41,912 bases of DNA from assembly GCA_903828665.1 (NCBI GenBank), contig CAIKMZ010000014.1:1-41912 (forward strand), in the 5' to 3' direction. Of the stretch, positions 19,918 through 28,869 are shown in pieces. The notes beneath the pieces are model-generated. The model did no database searches and was not told the DNA's origin. It saw only the letters and a list, made by a program, of their open reading frames with translations. How positions within the stretch are numbered: position 1 is the first letter of the stretch; every line of letters begins with the position of its first letter. The stretch is from an uncultured beta proteobacterium. Lineage in GTDB: Bacteria; Pseudomonadota; Gammaproteobacteria; Burkholderiales; Burkholderiaceae_C. The position numbers and the translations under genes are program-made.

Positions 19918-19921
19918 GGGT

Positions 19922-20731
19922 TCAGGTGGTCAGGAAATCACGGATGGCAAACAGCACGCCGTCCGGGTCTTCAGTCATCAGCTGGTGGCCGACGTTGAGC
20001 TGCACGATCTTGGCGTGCGCCGCCTTGTCGATCAGCGCTTGCGCGGCCTTGAGCGGCGTCATCTGGTCCTGCCGCCCGAGCAGGAACAGCGTGGGCGCCG
20101 TCACCAGCGCCATGGCGGCCTCGCCGTTGCGGTAGTCGTTGCAGGCCTTGAAGCCGATGTGGAACACTTTGTCTTTGGTGTTGCTCGCGAGCACGCGCTT
20201 CATCAGCGCGCGCGAGCCGCCGTACAGCCAGGTGCCGGGGCCGAGCGTGGAGGGCGGCGGCGCCAGCGTCGAGTGCGAGAAGGTGTTGACCAGGTCGATC
20301 GCCATCATCGGCTTGGTCACCGAGTTCTCCAGCAACACGGGCGAGACCTTCATCGGGAAGGCGCAGCCGACCAGGATCAGGTGGCTGACGCGCTGTGGCG
20401 CGCGCGCGGCCGTCTCCAGCGCGATCAGCGAGCCAAAGCTGTGGCCGACCAGCGCCGCCTGCTTTAATCCTGCGGCATCCATCAGCGCGAGGATGAAGTC
20501 GGCCGCGTCCTCGACACTGGCCGGCGGCGTGCCGGCGCTGCGGCAGTGGCCCGGCAGGTCGATCGCCAGCACGTTCCAGCCGTGGTGCGCGAGAAAGCGC
20601 GTCTGCAGGATCCAGACGCTGTGGTCGTTGAGCACGCCGTGGATGAAGATGACCGTCGGCTTGGCCGCGTCGAACGGCTTGCCGCCGGTGTAGCAGTATG
20701 TGCTGTGTCCCTTGACGTCGATCTTCATCAT
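19922..20731 (-). CDS. Alpha/beta hydrolase
   Basis: 269 residues. The oxyanion-hole strand is VIFIHGVLNDHSVW. The nucleophile is Ser98 in GHSFGS, the acid is Asp222 (GRQDQMTP) and the base is His249 (NVGHQLMTEDP), so the catalytic triad is complete. A cap domain lies at about 130-195. It could be an esterase, a lactonase or a C-C bond hydrolase; the substrate is not readable. Its ATG overlaps the metY stop by four bases (ATGA), and the aldolase-like gene follows 4 bases after its stop. Cytosolic, with no signal peptide. Confidence 0.92.
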   Translation of the reverse strand: MMKIDVKGHSTYCYTGGKPFDAAKPTVIFIHGVLNDHSVWILQTRFLAHHGWNVLAIDLPGHCRSAGTPPASVEDAADFILALMDAAGLKQAALVGHSFGSLIALETAARAPQRVSHLILVGCAFPMKVSPVLLENSVTKPMMAIDLVNTFSHSTLAPPPSTLGPGTWLYGGSRALMKRVLASNTKDKVFHIGFKACNDYRNGEAAMALVTAPTLFLLGRQDQMTPLKAAQALIDKAAHAKIVQLNVGHQLMTEDPDGVLFAIRDFLTT

Positions 20732-22029
20732 GCAGCTGCCTTTTCCGCGACCTTCAGGGCGCGTTTCAGGTCATCGATCAGATCGTCGGCGTCTTCCAGA
20801 CCGATCGACAGGCGGATCGTCCCCTGCGTGATGCCGCCGGCCGCCAGCGCCTCGTCGCTCATGCGGAAGTGCGTCGTGCTCGCGGGGTGGATCACCAGAC
20901 TGCGGCAGTCGCCGACATTGGCCAGGTGGCTGAAGACCTTGAGGCTTTCGACGAATTTCTTGCCCTGCTGGCGGCTGCCCTTCAGGTCGAAGCTGAACAC
21001 GGAGCCAGCACCGCGCGGCAGCAGTCTGGCCGCCAGCGCGTGACTCGGGTGGCTCTCGAGCATCGGATGCCCGACGCGCGAGACGAAGGCGTTGGCGGCA
21101 AGGAATTCAACCACCTTGCGCGTGTTGCTCATGTGGCGCTCCATGCGCAAGGAGAGCGTCTCGATGCCCTGCAGGATCAGCCAGGCCGAGTGTGGGCTCA
21201 TGCAGGCGCCGAAGTCGCGCAGGCCTTCGCGGCGCGCGCGCAGCAGGAAGGCGCCGACGGTCGACTCCTCGCTGAACACCATGTTGTGAAAGCCCTCATA
21301 CCGGCTGGTCAGTTCTGGGAATTTGCCCGACTTCTCCCAGTCGAACGCGCCGCTGTCGACGACGATGCCGCCGATCACCGTGCCGTGGCCGCTGAGGAAC
21401 TTGGTCGCCGAGTGGTACACCAGATCGGCGCCGTGCTCGAACGGCTTGATCAGCCATGGCGAGGTCAGCGTCGAGTCCACCAGCAGCGGCACGCCGGCTT
21501 CATGCGCGATTGCGGAGACGGTGGCGATGTCGAGCACGTCCAGGCCCGGGTTGCCGACGGTCTCGCCGAAGAACAGCTTGGTGTTGGGGCGCACGGCGGC
21601 ACGCCAGCCGTCGATGTCGCCGGGCTTCACGAACGTGGTCTCGATGCCAAAGCGGCGCAGCGTGTAGTGCAGCAGGTTCTGCGAGCCGCCGTAGAGGGCG
21701 GTCGAGGCCACGATGTGCGCGCCCGCGCCCATCAGCGTGGCAATGGCGAGGTGCAGCGCGGCCTGGCCGCTGGCAGTCGTGATGGCGCCGATGCCGCCCT
21801 CGAGCGCCGAGACGCGTTGCTCCAGCACCGCGTTGGTCGGGTTGCTGATGCGCGAGTAGACGTGGCCGGCGCGTTCCAGGTTGAACAGCGCGGCGGCGTG
21901 CTCGCTCGATTCGAAGACGAAGGACGTGGTCAGGTGGATCGGCACGGCGCGCGCGCCGGTGGCCGGGTCGGGTGCGCTGCCGGCGTGCAGCGACAACGTG
22001 TCAAAGCCGGGGTCCGAGTAGCCGGGCAT
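20728..22029 (-). CDS. metY: O-acetylhomoserine sulfhydrylase (aminocarboxypropyltransferase)
   Basis: 433 residues, the length of MetY rather than the shorter MetZ/MetB. A PLP enzyme of the Cys/Met metabolism family that makes homocysteine from O-acetylhomoserine and sulfide. Landmarks are [30 protein letters not shown], the [11 protein letters not shown] turn, [19 protein letters not shown] and the PLP-binding Lys210 in [15 protein letters not shown] 22029 has GGAG 6 bases upstream. A GATAAT hexamer at 22065-22060 on the minus strand gives a leader of about 25 bases, too short for a riboswitch. First gene of an operon with the hydrolase and the aldolase-like gene. Confidence 0.96.
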   Translation of the reverse strand: MPGYSDPGFDTLSLHAGSAPDPATGARAVPIHLTTSFVFESSEHAAALFNLERAGHVYSRISNPTNAVLEQRVSALEGGIGAITTASGQAALHLAIATLMGAGAHIVASTALYGGSQNLLHYTLRRFGIETTFVKPGDIDGWRAAVRPNTKLFFGETVGNPGLDVLDIATVSAIAHEAGVPLLVDSTLTSPWLIKPFEHGADLVYHSATKFLSGHGTVIGGIVVDSGAFDWEKSGKFPELTSRYEGFHNMVFSEESTVGAFLLRARREGLRDFGACMSPHSAWLILQGIETLSLRMERHMSNTRKVVEFLAANAFVSRVGHPMLESHPSHALAARLLPRGAGSVFSFDLKGSRQQGKKFVESLKVFSHLANVGDCRSLVIHPASTTHFRMSDEALAAGGITQGTIRLSIGLEDADDLIDDLKRALKVAEKAAA

Positions 22030-22059
22030 GGTGCTCCTTTGTTTTTGTGACAGGCGCCC

Positions 22060-22192
22060 ATTATCCGGTCATGGGCGGGTGGCTGATCCACGCCCGGCCA
22101 CTGCCCAGCCCGCGCCGGTTCGCCGCACGCAAAGCGGCGTTGCCAACCCGGCGCATCGCTGACAGTGCGGCAGATGAATCCTCTGGGATAAT
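22060..22192. promoter_or_regulatory. Divergent metY/aroC promoter region
   Basis: Minus strand: GATAAT (22065-22060) upstream of metY. Plus strand: an extended -10, TG at 22184-22185 then GATAAT at 22187-22192, ending 7 bases before the aroC ATG. Between them CGCCGC (22121-22126) and GCGGCG (22134-22139) form an inverted repeat with a 7-base spacer, a possible operator for both genes. Confidence 0.5.
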
Positions 22193-22199
22193 TCGCTAC

Positions 22200-23297
22200 A
22201 TGAGCGGCAACACCTTCGGACATCTTTTCGCGGTTACCAATTTCGGTGAATCCCACGGCCCGGCCATTGGCTGCGTGATCGACGGCTGCCCGCCGGGCAT
22301 GCTGCTCAGCGAGGCCGACATCCAGGGCGATCTCGACCGCCGCCGCCCCGGCACCTCCAAGTTCGTGACGCAGCGAAACGAGCCCGACACCGTGGAAATC
22401 CTCAGCGGCGTCTATGAAGGCAAGACCACCGGCACGCCGATCTGCCTGATGATCAGGAACACCGACCAGCGCAGCAAGGACTACAGCAACATCGTCGCGA
22501 CGTTTCGCCCAGGCCACGCCGACTACAGCTATTTCCAGAAATACGGCATTCGCGACCCGCGCGGCGGTGGCCGCTCCAGCGCGCGTCTGACGGCGCCCAT
22601 GGTGGCAGCGGGCGCGGTGGCCAAGAAGTGGCTGTTCGAGCGCTACGGCACCGTTTTTCGCGGCTGCATGACGCAGATCGGCGAACTGCCGATCGCCTTC
22701 GAATCCTGGGACCATGTGCCGGCCAATCCGTTCTTCGCGCCGGTCGCTGATGTCTCCGCGCTGGCGAGCTACCTGGAAGCGCTGCGCAAGGCCGGCGACT
22801 CCTGCGGCGCGCGCATCCGCGTCTGCGCCAGCAATGTGCCGGTGGGCCTGGGCGAGCCGCTGTTCGACAAGATGGACGCGGACATCGCCTACGCCATGAT
22901 GGGCATCAATGCAGTCAAGGGCGTCGAGATCGGCGCGGGATTTGCCAGTGTCGCGCAGCGCGGCAGCACGCATGGTGATTCACTCACACCGCAGGGCTTT
23001 GCCGCGAACAATGCCGGCGGCGTGCTCGGCGGCATCAGCAGCGGGCAGGACCTGGAAGTCTCGATCGTCGTCAAGCCCACCAGTTCGATCCTGACGCCGC
23101 GCGCCTCCATCGACACGGCGGGTCAGCCGACCGAGGTCAGCACCAAGGGCCGGCACGACCCCTGCGTAGGCATCCGCGCCACGCCGATTGCCGAAGCCAT
23201 GCTGGCGCTCGTCGTCATCGAGCACGCGCTCAATCACCGGGCCCAGTGCGGCGATGTCGCGGTCGGCTTGAAGCCGATCAAGGCCTCTGTTGATTGA
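22200..23297 (+). CDS. aroC: Chorismate synthase
   Basis: 365 residues, the normal length. It converts EPSP to chorismate, the last common step of aromatic biosynthesis, using reduced FMN. Landmarks are [19 protein letters not shown], the [17 protein letters not shown] block, [18 protein letters not shown] and the C-terminal [20 protein letters not shown] 22200 is chosen because the family begins [10 protein letters not shown]; the frame is open further upstream but without homology. No ribosome binding site is present and an extended -10 ends 7 bases before the ATG, so a leaderless mRNA is predicted. It is monocistronic and followed by a palindromic repeat. Confidence 0.98.
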   Translation: MSGNTFGHLFAVTNFGESHGPAIGCVIDGCPPGMLLSEADIQGDLDRRRPGTSKFVTQRNEPDTVEILSGVYEGKTTGTPICLMIRNTDQRSKDYSNIVATFRPGHADYSYFQKYGIRDPRGGGRSSARLTAPMVAAGAVAKKWLFERYGTVFRGCMTQIGELPIAFESWDHVPANPFFAPVADVSALASYLEALRKAGDSCGARIRVCASNVPVGLGEPLFDKMDADIAYAMMGINAVKGVEIGAGFASVAQRGSTHGDSLTPQGFAANNAGGVLGGISSGQDLEVSIVVKPTSSILTPRASIDTAGQPTEVSTKGRHDPCVGIRATPIAEAMLALVVIEHALNHRAQCGDVAVGLKPIKASVD

Positions 23298-23314
23298 TTT
23301 TTCCGAGGGGCTTT

Positions 23315-23345
23315 GTCATTGCGGGCTCCGACCCGCAATCCATGG
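23315..23345. repeat. REP-like palindromic repeat, copy B
   Basis: Same core as copy A: ATTGCGGG, a 6-base loop CTCCGA, then CCCGCAAT, followed by CCATGG. It sits between the aroC stop and the convergent DMT transporter. Confidence 0.8.
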
Positions 23346-23368
23346 CCTCGCCGTGGCGGCTTGCCGCT

Positions 23369-24283
23369 TCAGAGTTCCGCATCCACCACGTCAAGCGCCT
23401 GGCGCCAGGGGTTGAAGCCGGTCACCAGCGCGCTGGCCACCAGCACCAGCGCACCGCCGAGGTAGATGCCGCTGCTCAGCTGCTCCCCGAGGAACAGGTG
23501 GCCCCAGCTGACACCGAAGACCGGGATCAGAAAGGTCGGGCTCATCGCCGCCACCGGCGACACATGAACCAGGATGCGCAGGTGCAGCCAATAGGCCAGC
23601 CCGGAGGTCACCACGCCCATCACGGCCACTGCGGCGAGTGCTACCGGGGTGAACTGCGCCTGCGGCCAGTTCCAGATCGCGCCGGGCGTGAGCATCAGCA
23701 GCGACATGGCATGGATGCCGGCGGCGATCTCCAGCGGCTGCATGCGGCCGATGGCGCGCTTCATCAAGGGCGTCGAAATACCGTAGCAGGCTGACGCGGC
23801 GACGCAGGCCAGCGCCGCCAGAATCACCGGCAGCGAAGGCTTGACGGGGCCGAGCCCCACGATCAGCGCCACACCGGCAAAGCCGCAGGCGCAGCCGACG
23901 AGCTTGCGCAGCGTCAGCGTGTCTTCCTTGAGCCAGGCCGCGGAGAAGATGCCGAACAGGACGGCCGTGGTGTTGAGCAGGGCGCTGTAGCCGGCCGGCA
24001 ACTGCAGCGCGGCCCAAGCGAACAGCAGGAAGGGCAAGGCCACCGAGAGCGCGCCGAGCAGGGCCAGCTCGCGCCAGTGCTTGAGCGGCCAGCGGTGCTG
24101 CATGGCGCGCATAAGAACCGTGAGCGTCAGCGTGGCCACACCGATGCGCAGGGCCGCCAGCACAGTGGGGCCGAGCAGGGGGCTGGCAATGCGGATCAGC
24201 ATGAAGGAGGCGCCCCACAGGGCGGACAGCGCAATCAGCTGCGCAAAGTATTTGGTTTTCACGGGTCGGCCATTGTCCGCCAT
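23369..24283 (-). CDS. EamA/DMT superfamily exporter
   Basis: 304 residues with ten predicted membrane helices in two EamA repeats. The first opens LIALSALWGASFMLIRIASP; the second carries the GYSALLNTTAVLFGIFSAA segment and the FLGEQLSSGIYLGGALVLV end helix. Members export amino acids or other small metabolites. ATG 24283 has AAGG 6 bases upstream; GTG 24262 is an alternative. It is divergent from trhP, with 49 bases between the start codons. It is only distantly similar to the DMT gene in the thyA operon. Confidence 0.93.
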   Translation of the reverse strand: MADNGRPVKTKYFAQLIALSALWGASFMLIRIASPLLGPTVLAALRIGVATLTLTVLMRAMQHRWPLKHWRELALLGALSVALPFLLFAWAALQLPAGYSALLNTTAVLFGIFSAAWLKEDTLTLRKLVGCACGFAGVALIVGLGPVKPSLPVILAALACVAASACYGISTPLMKRAIGRMQPLEIAAGIHAMSLLMLTPGAIWNWPQAQFTPVALAAVAVMGVVTSGLAYWLHLRILVHVSPVAAMSPTFLIPVFGVSWGHLFLGEQLSSGIYLGGALVLVASALVTGFNPWRQALDVVDAEL

Positions 24284-24298
24284 GGATGGCCTTGCAAC

Positions 24299-24326
24299 TT
24301 GTCCGGAACACGACAGCATCGATAAT
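24299..24326 (+). promoter_or_regulatory. trhP promoter with -10 adjacent to the start codon
   Basis: TTGTCC (24299-24304), 16 bases, GATAAT (24321-24326), then 6 bases to the ATG at 24333. The predicted transcription start falls on the A of the start codon. There is no ribosome binding site. Confidence 0.6.
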
Positions 24327-24332
24327 CCGGCC

Positions 24333-25664
24333 ATGACTTTGAAAACCCCTGAACTGCTGGCGCCTGCCGGATCGCTCAAGATGCTGGAGACGGCGTTTGC
24401 CTTCGGCGCGACCGCCATTTATGCGGGCCAGCCGCGCTATTCGCTGCGCGTGCGCAACAACGACTTCGGCAGCCTCGAATTGCTGGGGCAGGGCATTGAT
24501 CTGGCGCACCGGCTCGGCAACAAGTTCTACCTGGTCTCCAACGTCATCCCGCACGACAACAAGATCAAGGGCTATGTGCAGAACATGACGCCGGTCATTG
24601 CCTTGAAGCCCGATGCGCTGATCATGTCCGACCCCGGCCTGATCATGATGGTGCGCGAGACCTGGCCCGAAGTGGAGATTCACCTCTCGGTGCAGGCCAA
24701 CACCGTCAATTCCGCCGCCGTGCGCTTCTGGAAGAGCGTTGGCGTGGCGCGCGTCATCCTGTCGCGTGAACTCTCGCTCGACCAGGTGGCGCAGATCCGA
24801 CAGGAATGCCCGGATACCGAGCTGGAAGTCTTCGTGCACGGCGCGCTGTGCATTGCGTACTCCGGGCGCTGCCTGCTGTCGGGCTATTTCAACCACCGCG
24901 ACGCCAATCAGGGCAGTTGCACCAATTCCTGCCGCTGGGACTACAAGACGCAACCCGGCGTGGTCGATGCGTCGGGCGACATCCTGGCGCCGCAGGCCGC
25001 CGCCGAGCGCGAACGCGCCGAGGTTTATGTGATCGAAGAGGCCCAGCGACCCGGCAGCTACATGCCGATCGAGGAAGACGAGCACGGGACCTACATCATG
25101 AATTCGAAGGACTTGCGCGCCATCGAGCACGTGCAGCGCCTGGTCGAGATCGGCGTCGACTCGCTCAAGATCGAGGGCCGCACCAAGAGCCCGTACTACG
25201 TGGCGCGCACCGTGCAGAGCTATGCCCGCGCCATCGCCGACGCTGTGGCCGGGCGCGAGCTTGATCCGGCCCTGCTCGGGCAGCTCGAGGGCCTGGCGAA
25301 CCGCGGCTACACCTCGGGCTTCTTCCAGCGCCACACGCCGCAGGAAACGCAGAACTACCTGCGCGGTTATTCCGAGTCCGGCCGCAGCCTCTACGTCGGC
25401 GACGTGGTCTCGTTCGACCCGGTGCGCGGTCTGGCCGAGGTCATCGTCAAGAACCGCTTCGCCGTCGGCGACTGGCTGGAGATCATCCAGCCTGCGGGCA
25501 ACACCGATGTGCAACTCACGCAGATGGAAAACACCGAGGCGCAGGCCATGACCGTGGCGCCGGGCAGCGGCCACACGGTCTGGCTGCCGCTGCCGGCCAG
25601 CTCGGTCGGAGCCTTTGTCGCGCGCTACCTGACGGCGCCAGAGGCAGAGGCCCTCCAGGCCTGA
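24333..25664 (+). CDS. trhP: Peptidase U32 family tRNA uridine-34 hydroxylase (TrhP/YegQ)
   Basis: 443 residues. U32-family proteins of this branch install the 5-hydroxy group on uridine 34 of tRNA using prephenate-derived chemistry and an Fe-S cluster; the older label is collagenase-like protease. Landmarks are PELLAPAGSLKMLETAFAFG, AIYAGQPRYSLRVRNNDF, the Cys cluster in CIAYSGRCLLSGYFNHRD followed by QGSCTNSCRW, and the DSLKIEGRTKSPYYVART segment. The ATG at 24333 begins at the conserved N-terminus; upstream extension has no homology. It precedes arfB by 11 bases and is likely co-transcribed with it. The symbol yegQ is also used. Confidence 0.93.
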   Translation: MTLKTPELLAPAGSLKMLETAFAFGATAIYAGQPRYSLRVRNNDFGSLELLGQGIDLAHRLGNKFYLVSNVIPHDNKIKGYVQNMTPVIALKPDALIMSDPGLIMMVRETWPEVEIHLSVQANTVNSAAVRFWKSVGVARVILSRELSLDQVAQIRQECPDTELEVFVHGALCIAYSGRCLLSGYFNHRDANQGSCTNSCRWDYKTQPGVVDASGDILAPQAAAERERAEVYVIEEAQRPGSYMPIEEDEHGTYIMNSKDLRAIEHVQRLVEIGVDSLKIEGRTKSPYYVARTVQSYARAIADAVAGRELDPALLGQLEGLANRGYTSGFFQRHTPQETQNYLRGYSESGRSLYVGDVVSFDPVRGLAEVIVKNRFAVGDWLEIIQPAGNTDVQLTQMENTEAQAMTVAPGSGHTVWLPLPASSVGAFVARYLTAPEAEALQA

Positions 25665-25675
25665 GGCAATCCCTC

Positions 25676-26092
25676 ATGGCCGACGCCACCGCGCCCGTGC
25701 TGCAGATCAACGAGGACGAGGTCGAGCTGACGGCGATCCGCGCGCAGGGCGCGGGCGGGCAGAACGTCAACAAGGTCTCGACGGCGATTCACCTGCGCTT
25801 CGACATCCCGGCGTCCTCGCTGCCGCCGGACGTCAAGGAGCGCCTGCTGGCGCTGCACGACAGCCGCATCACCAAGGACGGCGTGCTCGTGATCAAGGCG
25901 CAGCAGCAGCGCACGCAGGAGATGAACCGGCTCGACGCCTTGCTGCGTCTGCACGAACTGGTCAACAGCGTGGCCGTGCCACCCAAGACGCGGCGCGCCA
26001 CCAAGCCCAGCTATGGCTCCAGGCAACGGGCGCGCGCGGCCAAGAGCCAGCGCTCGGAAACCAAGGCGCTACGCGCCCGCGTCACCGACTGA
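25676..26092 (+). CDS. arfB: Alternative ribosome-rescue factor / peptidyl-tRNA hydrolase ArfB
   Basis: 138 residues, the normal length. ArfB (YaeJ, ICT1) releases peptides from ribosomes stalled without a stop codon. The GGQ motif lies at 27-29 inside RAQGAGGQNVNKVSTAIHLRF. The basic C-terminal tail (SRQRARAAKSQRSETKALR) would enter the empty mRNA channel. It starts 11 bases after the trhP stop. Its last 24 bases overlap the convergent thioesterase gene. Confidence 0.95.
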   Translation: MADATAPVLQINEDEVELTAIRAQGAGGQNVNKVSTAIHLRFDIPASSLPPDVKERLLALHDSRITKDGVLVIKAQQQRTQEMNRLDALLRLHELVNSVAVPPKTRRATKPSYGSRQRARAAKSQRSETKALRARVTD

Positions 26093-26515
26093 CTTCTTCT
26101 CGGTCTTGCGGCTCAAATAGGCCGAGGAAGTGGCGCTGGCCGTCAATTCGCCCTGCGCGTCGAACAGCTCGGCCTTGAGGTAGGCGATGGTCTTGCCGAG
26201 CTTGACGATGCTGCCGACGGCGACGTATTTGCCGGCGCGCGTCGGGCGCAGAAAGCTCACGTTGATGTCGATCGACGAGACCTGGACCTGGAACTTTTCG
26301 ACCGCGAGCACAGCATGCGCCATGGCGGCATCGAGCATCGCCGTGATGAAGCCGCCCTGCACGATATCGACCGAGTGGCAGCAGTTCAGCCCCGGCTCGA
26401 ATTGCATGGACAGCTCGCCTTTTTCGGGCGAGAACGCCAGCACCTTGCCGTTGAGCGTCTGAATGCAGGCCGGGCGGTGCAGGTTGAACTGGCGGATGAT
26501 TTCGTCGTGGGTCAT
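26069..26515 (-). CDS. PaaI-family hotdog thioesterase
   Basis: 148 residues. The hotdog core is visible as NCCHSVDIVQGGFITAMLDA, with the helix following the H-x-x-x-V-Q-G-G motif, and the strand VSSIDINVSFLRPTRAG. These proteins cleave acyl-CoA thioesters; the substrate here is unknown. ATG 26515 has no clear ribosome binding site. The 3' end overlaps arfB by 24 bases in convergent orientation, so the last codons of each gene are read on both strands. Confidence 0.9.
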   Translation of the reverse strand: MTHDEIIRQFNLHRPACIQTLNGKVLAFSPEKGELSMQFEPGLNCCHSVDIVQGGFITAMLDAAMAHAVLAVEKFQVQVSSIDINVSFLRPTRAGKYVAVGSIVKLGKTIAYLKAELFDAQGELTASATSSAYLSRKTEKKSVGDAGA

Positions 26516-26635
26516 GGAAGGTGACGTGCGTGTTTTGACAAGGGCCCAGTTTAGGCGCTGCCGGCCTGACCCATAATGCGCTCAGCCCGTGCCGGGCAGT
26601 CGGCACGCGGTAGCGACGCAAGCAACAAGGACGAC

Positions 26636-27595
26636 ATGGCGATTCAGTGGTTTCCGGGGCACATGCATTTGACGAAGAAGGCCATCGTCGAGCGTATCAA
26701 GAACATCGATGTGGTGATCGAGCTGCTCGACGCGCGCCTGCCCGGCTCCAGCGCGAATCCGATGCTGGCCGAACTCACGGCGGCCAAGCCCGCGCTCAAG
26801 GTGCTCAACAAGCAGGACCTGGCCGACCCCGCGCGCACCGCGCTGTGGCTCGCGCATTACAACGCTCAGAGCGGCACGCGCGCGCTCGCGCTCGACGCCA
26901 GCGTCAGCGCGCCGGCCCGGGCGCTGGCGCAGGCCTGCTTCGAGCTGGCGCCGAATCGCGGCGGCATGGTCAAGCCGATGCGCGTGCTGATCTGCGGCAT
27001 TCCGAATGTGGGCAAGTCCACGCTGATCAACACGCTCAAGGGCAAGCGCGCGGCCAAGACCGGCGACGAGGCCGGCATCACCAAGACCGAGCAGCGCATC
27101 GTGCTGGCCGACGACTTCTATCTCTACGACACGCCGGGCATGCTGTGGCCGCGCATCATCGTGGCCAAGAGCGGCTACAACCTGGCGGCCAGCGGCGCCA
27201 TCGGCCGCAATGCCTTCAACGAGGAAGAGGTGGCGCTGGAACTGCTGGACTACCTCAAGGACGCGTACCCGGCGCTGCTGGCGGCGCGCTTCAAGCTTGA
27301 TCAGGTCGCGGGCCTGAGCGACGAGCAGCTGCTCGAAGCGATCGGACGCAAGCGCGGCGCGCTGCAGGGCGGCCAGCGCGTGAACCTGCAAAAGGCTGCC
27401 GAGATCGTGATCCACGACTTCCGCGCGGCGGCGATCGGGCGCATCACCCTCGAAACGCCAGACGAATTTGCCCAGTGGCTGGCCGCCGGGAAGAAGCTCG
27501 ACGCCGAGCGTCAGGTCAAGAAGGACGCGATTGAACTCGACCGCAAGATCCGCTTCAAGCAGATCCCGCGGCCGCTGCGCGCCAGCAACTCATAA
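26636..27595 (+). CDS. rbgA: Ribosome biogenesis GTPase YlqF/RbgA
   Basis: 319 residues. A circularly permuted GTPase: the G4 motif NKQD comes first (about 58-61), then G1 GIPNVGKST (about 121-129) and G3 DTPG. The opening IQWFPGHMHLTKKAI is diagnostic of RbgA/YlqF, which helps late assembly of the 50S subunit. The C-terminal ANTAR-like domain is at about 200-300. ATG 26636 has AAGGA about 5 bases upstream, and the family starts at that point. The last 6 bases overlap the convergent ferredoxin gene. Confidence 0.95.
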   Translation: MAIQWFPGHMHLTKKAIVERIKNIDVVIELLDARLPGSSANPMLAELTAAKPALKVLNKQDLADPARTALWLAHYNAQSGTRALALDASVSAPARALAQACFELAPNRGGMVKPMRVLICGIPNVGKSTLINTLKGKRAAKTGDEAGITKTEQRIVLADDFYLYDTPGMLWPRIIVAKSGYNLAASGAIGRNAFNEEEVALELLDYLKDAYPALLAARFKLDQVAGLSDEQLLEAIGRKRGALQGGQRVNLQKAAEIVIHDFRAAAIGRITLETPDEFAQWLAAGKKLDAERQVKKDAIELDRKIRFKQIPRPLRASNS

Positions 27596-27886
27596 ACCGC
27601 CGCGCGCCAGCGTCAGATCGGACGCCGGAAATGCGACGCAGGGCAGGACACAGCCCTGCGCTTTTTCCTCGGCGCTCAGGCCCGGCCAAACGATCCGGTA
27701 GTGCACATCGCCCTGCACCAGATGCCCGATGCAGGTGCGGCAGGTGCCGTTGCGGCAGGAACTGGGCCAGTCGATGCCGCCGGCCTCGAGCGAGTGCAGC
27801 AGCGGCTGCTGCGGCCAGGCGTCGAACTGCGCGCCCTCGGGCTCGACCCGGGCGATGAAGAAGGGCGCAGCGCCAGAGTCACTCAT
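27590..27886 (-). CDS. Small 2Fe-2S plant-type ferredoxin
   Basis: 98 residues. Four Cys ligands are visible in SCRNGTCRTCIG and, 30 residues on, in VLPC. The family is the 2Fe-2S ferredoxin fold (fer2), an electron carrier; the redox partner is unknown. The stop overlaps rbgA by 6 bases in convergent orientation. There is no ribosome binding site; TACAAT ends 6 bases before the ATG. Confidence 0.93.
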   Translation of the reverse strand: MSDSGAAPFFIARVEPEGAQFDAWPQQPLLHSLEAGGIDWPSSCRNGTCRTCIGHLVQGDVHYRIVWPGLSAEEKAQGCVLPCVAFPASDLTLARGGL

Positions 27887-27892
27887 GGCCGC

Positions 27893-27898
27893 ATTGTA
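27893..27898 (-). promoter_or_regulatory. Ferredoxin -10 element adjacent to the start codon
   Basis: TACAAT on the minus strand, five-of-six to consensus, with 6 bases between it and the ATG at 27886. The -35 is poor. Confidence 0.45.
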
Positions 27899-27945
27899 TT
27901 TGCGCCATCAGCTACCATCGCCCCTAACTACGACTTTGGCCTTGA

Positions 27946-28869
27946 ATGAATAACACCAGCTCTGCTCTGAATCTGCCGATCGGCCCGGACAAGAACGACC
28001 CGCAACCGCTGGTGATCTACCACGGTCGCCGCTGTCCGGACGGCTTTGCATCAGCGCTGGCGGCGTGGCTCTATTACGACGGCCAGGCCGAGCTTCTGGC
28101 GCTCGACCATGGCGATGTGAAGACGATTGAGGACCTGCCGGCGCTCGATGGCCGCGCGGTCTACATCCTGGATTTTTCGTTCCCCGCCGAGATCCTGCGC
28201 CAGATCGAGCAGCGTGCGGCCAAGTTGGTGCTGCTCGATCACCACAAGAGCGCAGCCGACCAGCTGGTCGGCTTTGCCTGCCGTGCCGGCGTGGTGCACT
28301 TCGACATGCACAAGTCGGGCGCGCGCCTGGCCTGGCAGTTCTTCCAGGGCGACAAGGCGCTGCCGGACATGGTGCGCTTCATCGAAGACCGGGACATCTG
28401 GGTCTGGCAGTACCCCGAGAGCGCGGGTTTCCTGGCCGCACTGGACATGGAGTCGTTCGACCTGGCGCGCTGGCGCGAGATCGCCGGCTTTGACGCCGCG
28501 GCGCTGGCCGCTTATGTCGAACGCGGCGATGCCATGGACGAGAAGTTCAGCAAGCTCGCGCGCGATATCGCCGACGGCGCGCAGTCGCTGGTCTTCAACG
28601 GCGTGACCGGCCTGATGGTCAATGCGCCGGGCGCGTTCCACAGCCTGGTCGGCGACATCCTGAGCGAGCGCAGCGGCACCTTCGCCCTGATCTGGAGTGC
28701 CGAGAAGAATGGCATCGTCAAGGCCGGCCTGCGCGCGCAGCGCGGCTTCAACTGCATCCCGCTGGCCGAGAGCATGGGCGGTGGCGGCCACGCCCAGGCC
28801 TGCGGCTTCAAGATGGGCATTGCGCGCCTGCCCGAACTGCTCAGCGGCCGTTTCGGGACCGTTGAATGA
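27946..28869 (+). CDS. DHH-family phosphoesterase (NrnA/oligoribonuclease-like)
   Basis: 307 residues. The DHH domain has the metal-site Asp in RCPDGFASALAAWL, ILDFSF and the DHH motif in VLLDHHKSA. The C-terminal DHHA1 domain ends with GGGGHAQACGFKM. Relatives cleave nanoRNA, cyclic dinucleotides or phospho-sugars; the exact substrate is not readable. ATG 27946 is the first in frame. Its stop overlaps the next ATG by four bases (ATGA), so it is coupled to the DsbA-family gene. Confidence 0.9.
   Translation: MNNTSSALNLPIGPDKNDPQPLVIYHGRRCPDGFASALAAWLYYDGQAELLALDHGDVKTIEDLPALDGRAVYILDFSFPAEILRQIEQRAAKLVLLDHHKSAADQLVGFACRAGVVHFDMHKSGARLAWQFFQGDKALPDMVRFIEDRDIWVWQYPESAGFLAALDMESFDLARWREIAGFDAAALAAYVERGDAMDEKFSKLARDIADGAQSLVFNGVTGLMVNAPGAFHSLVGDILSERSGTFALIWSAEKNGIVKAGLRAQRGFNCIPLAESMGGGGHAQACGFKMGIARLPELLSGRFGTVE

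Noticed and set aside
22030..22199. SAM-responsive riboswitch before metY
   Set aside because: The predicted metY leader is only about 25 bases and shows no riboswitch-like stems; the hairpin at 22121-22139 is upstream of the promoter.
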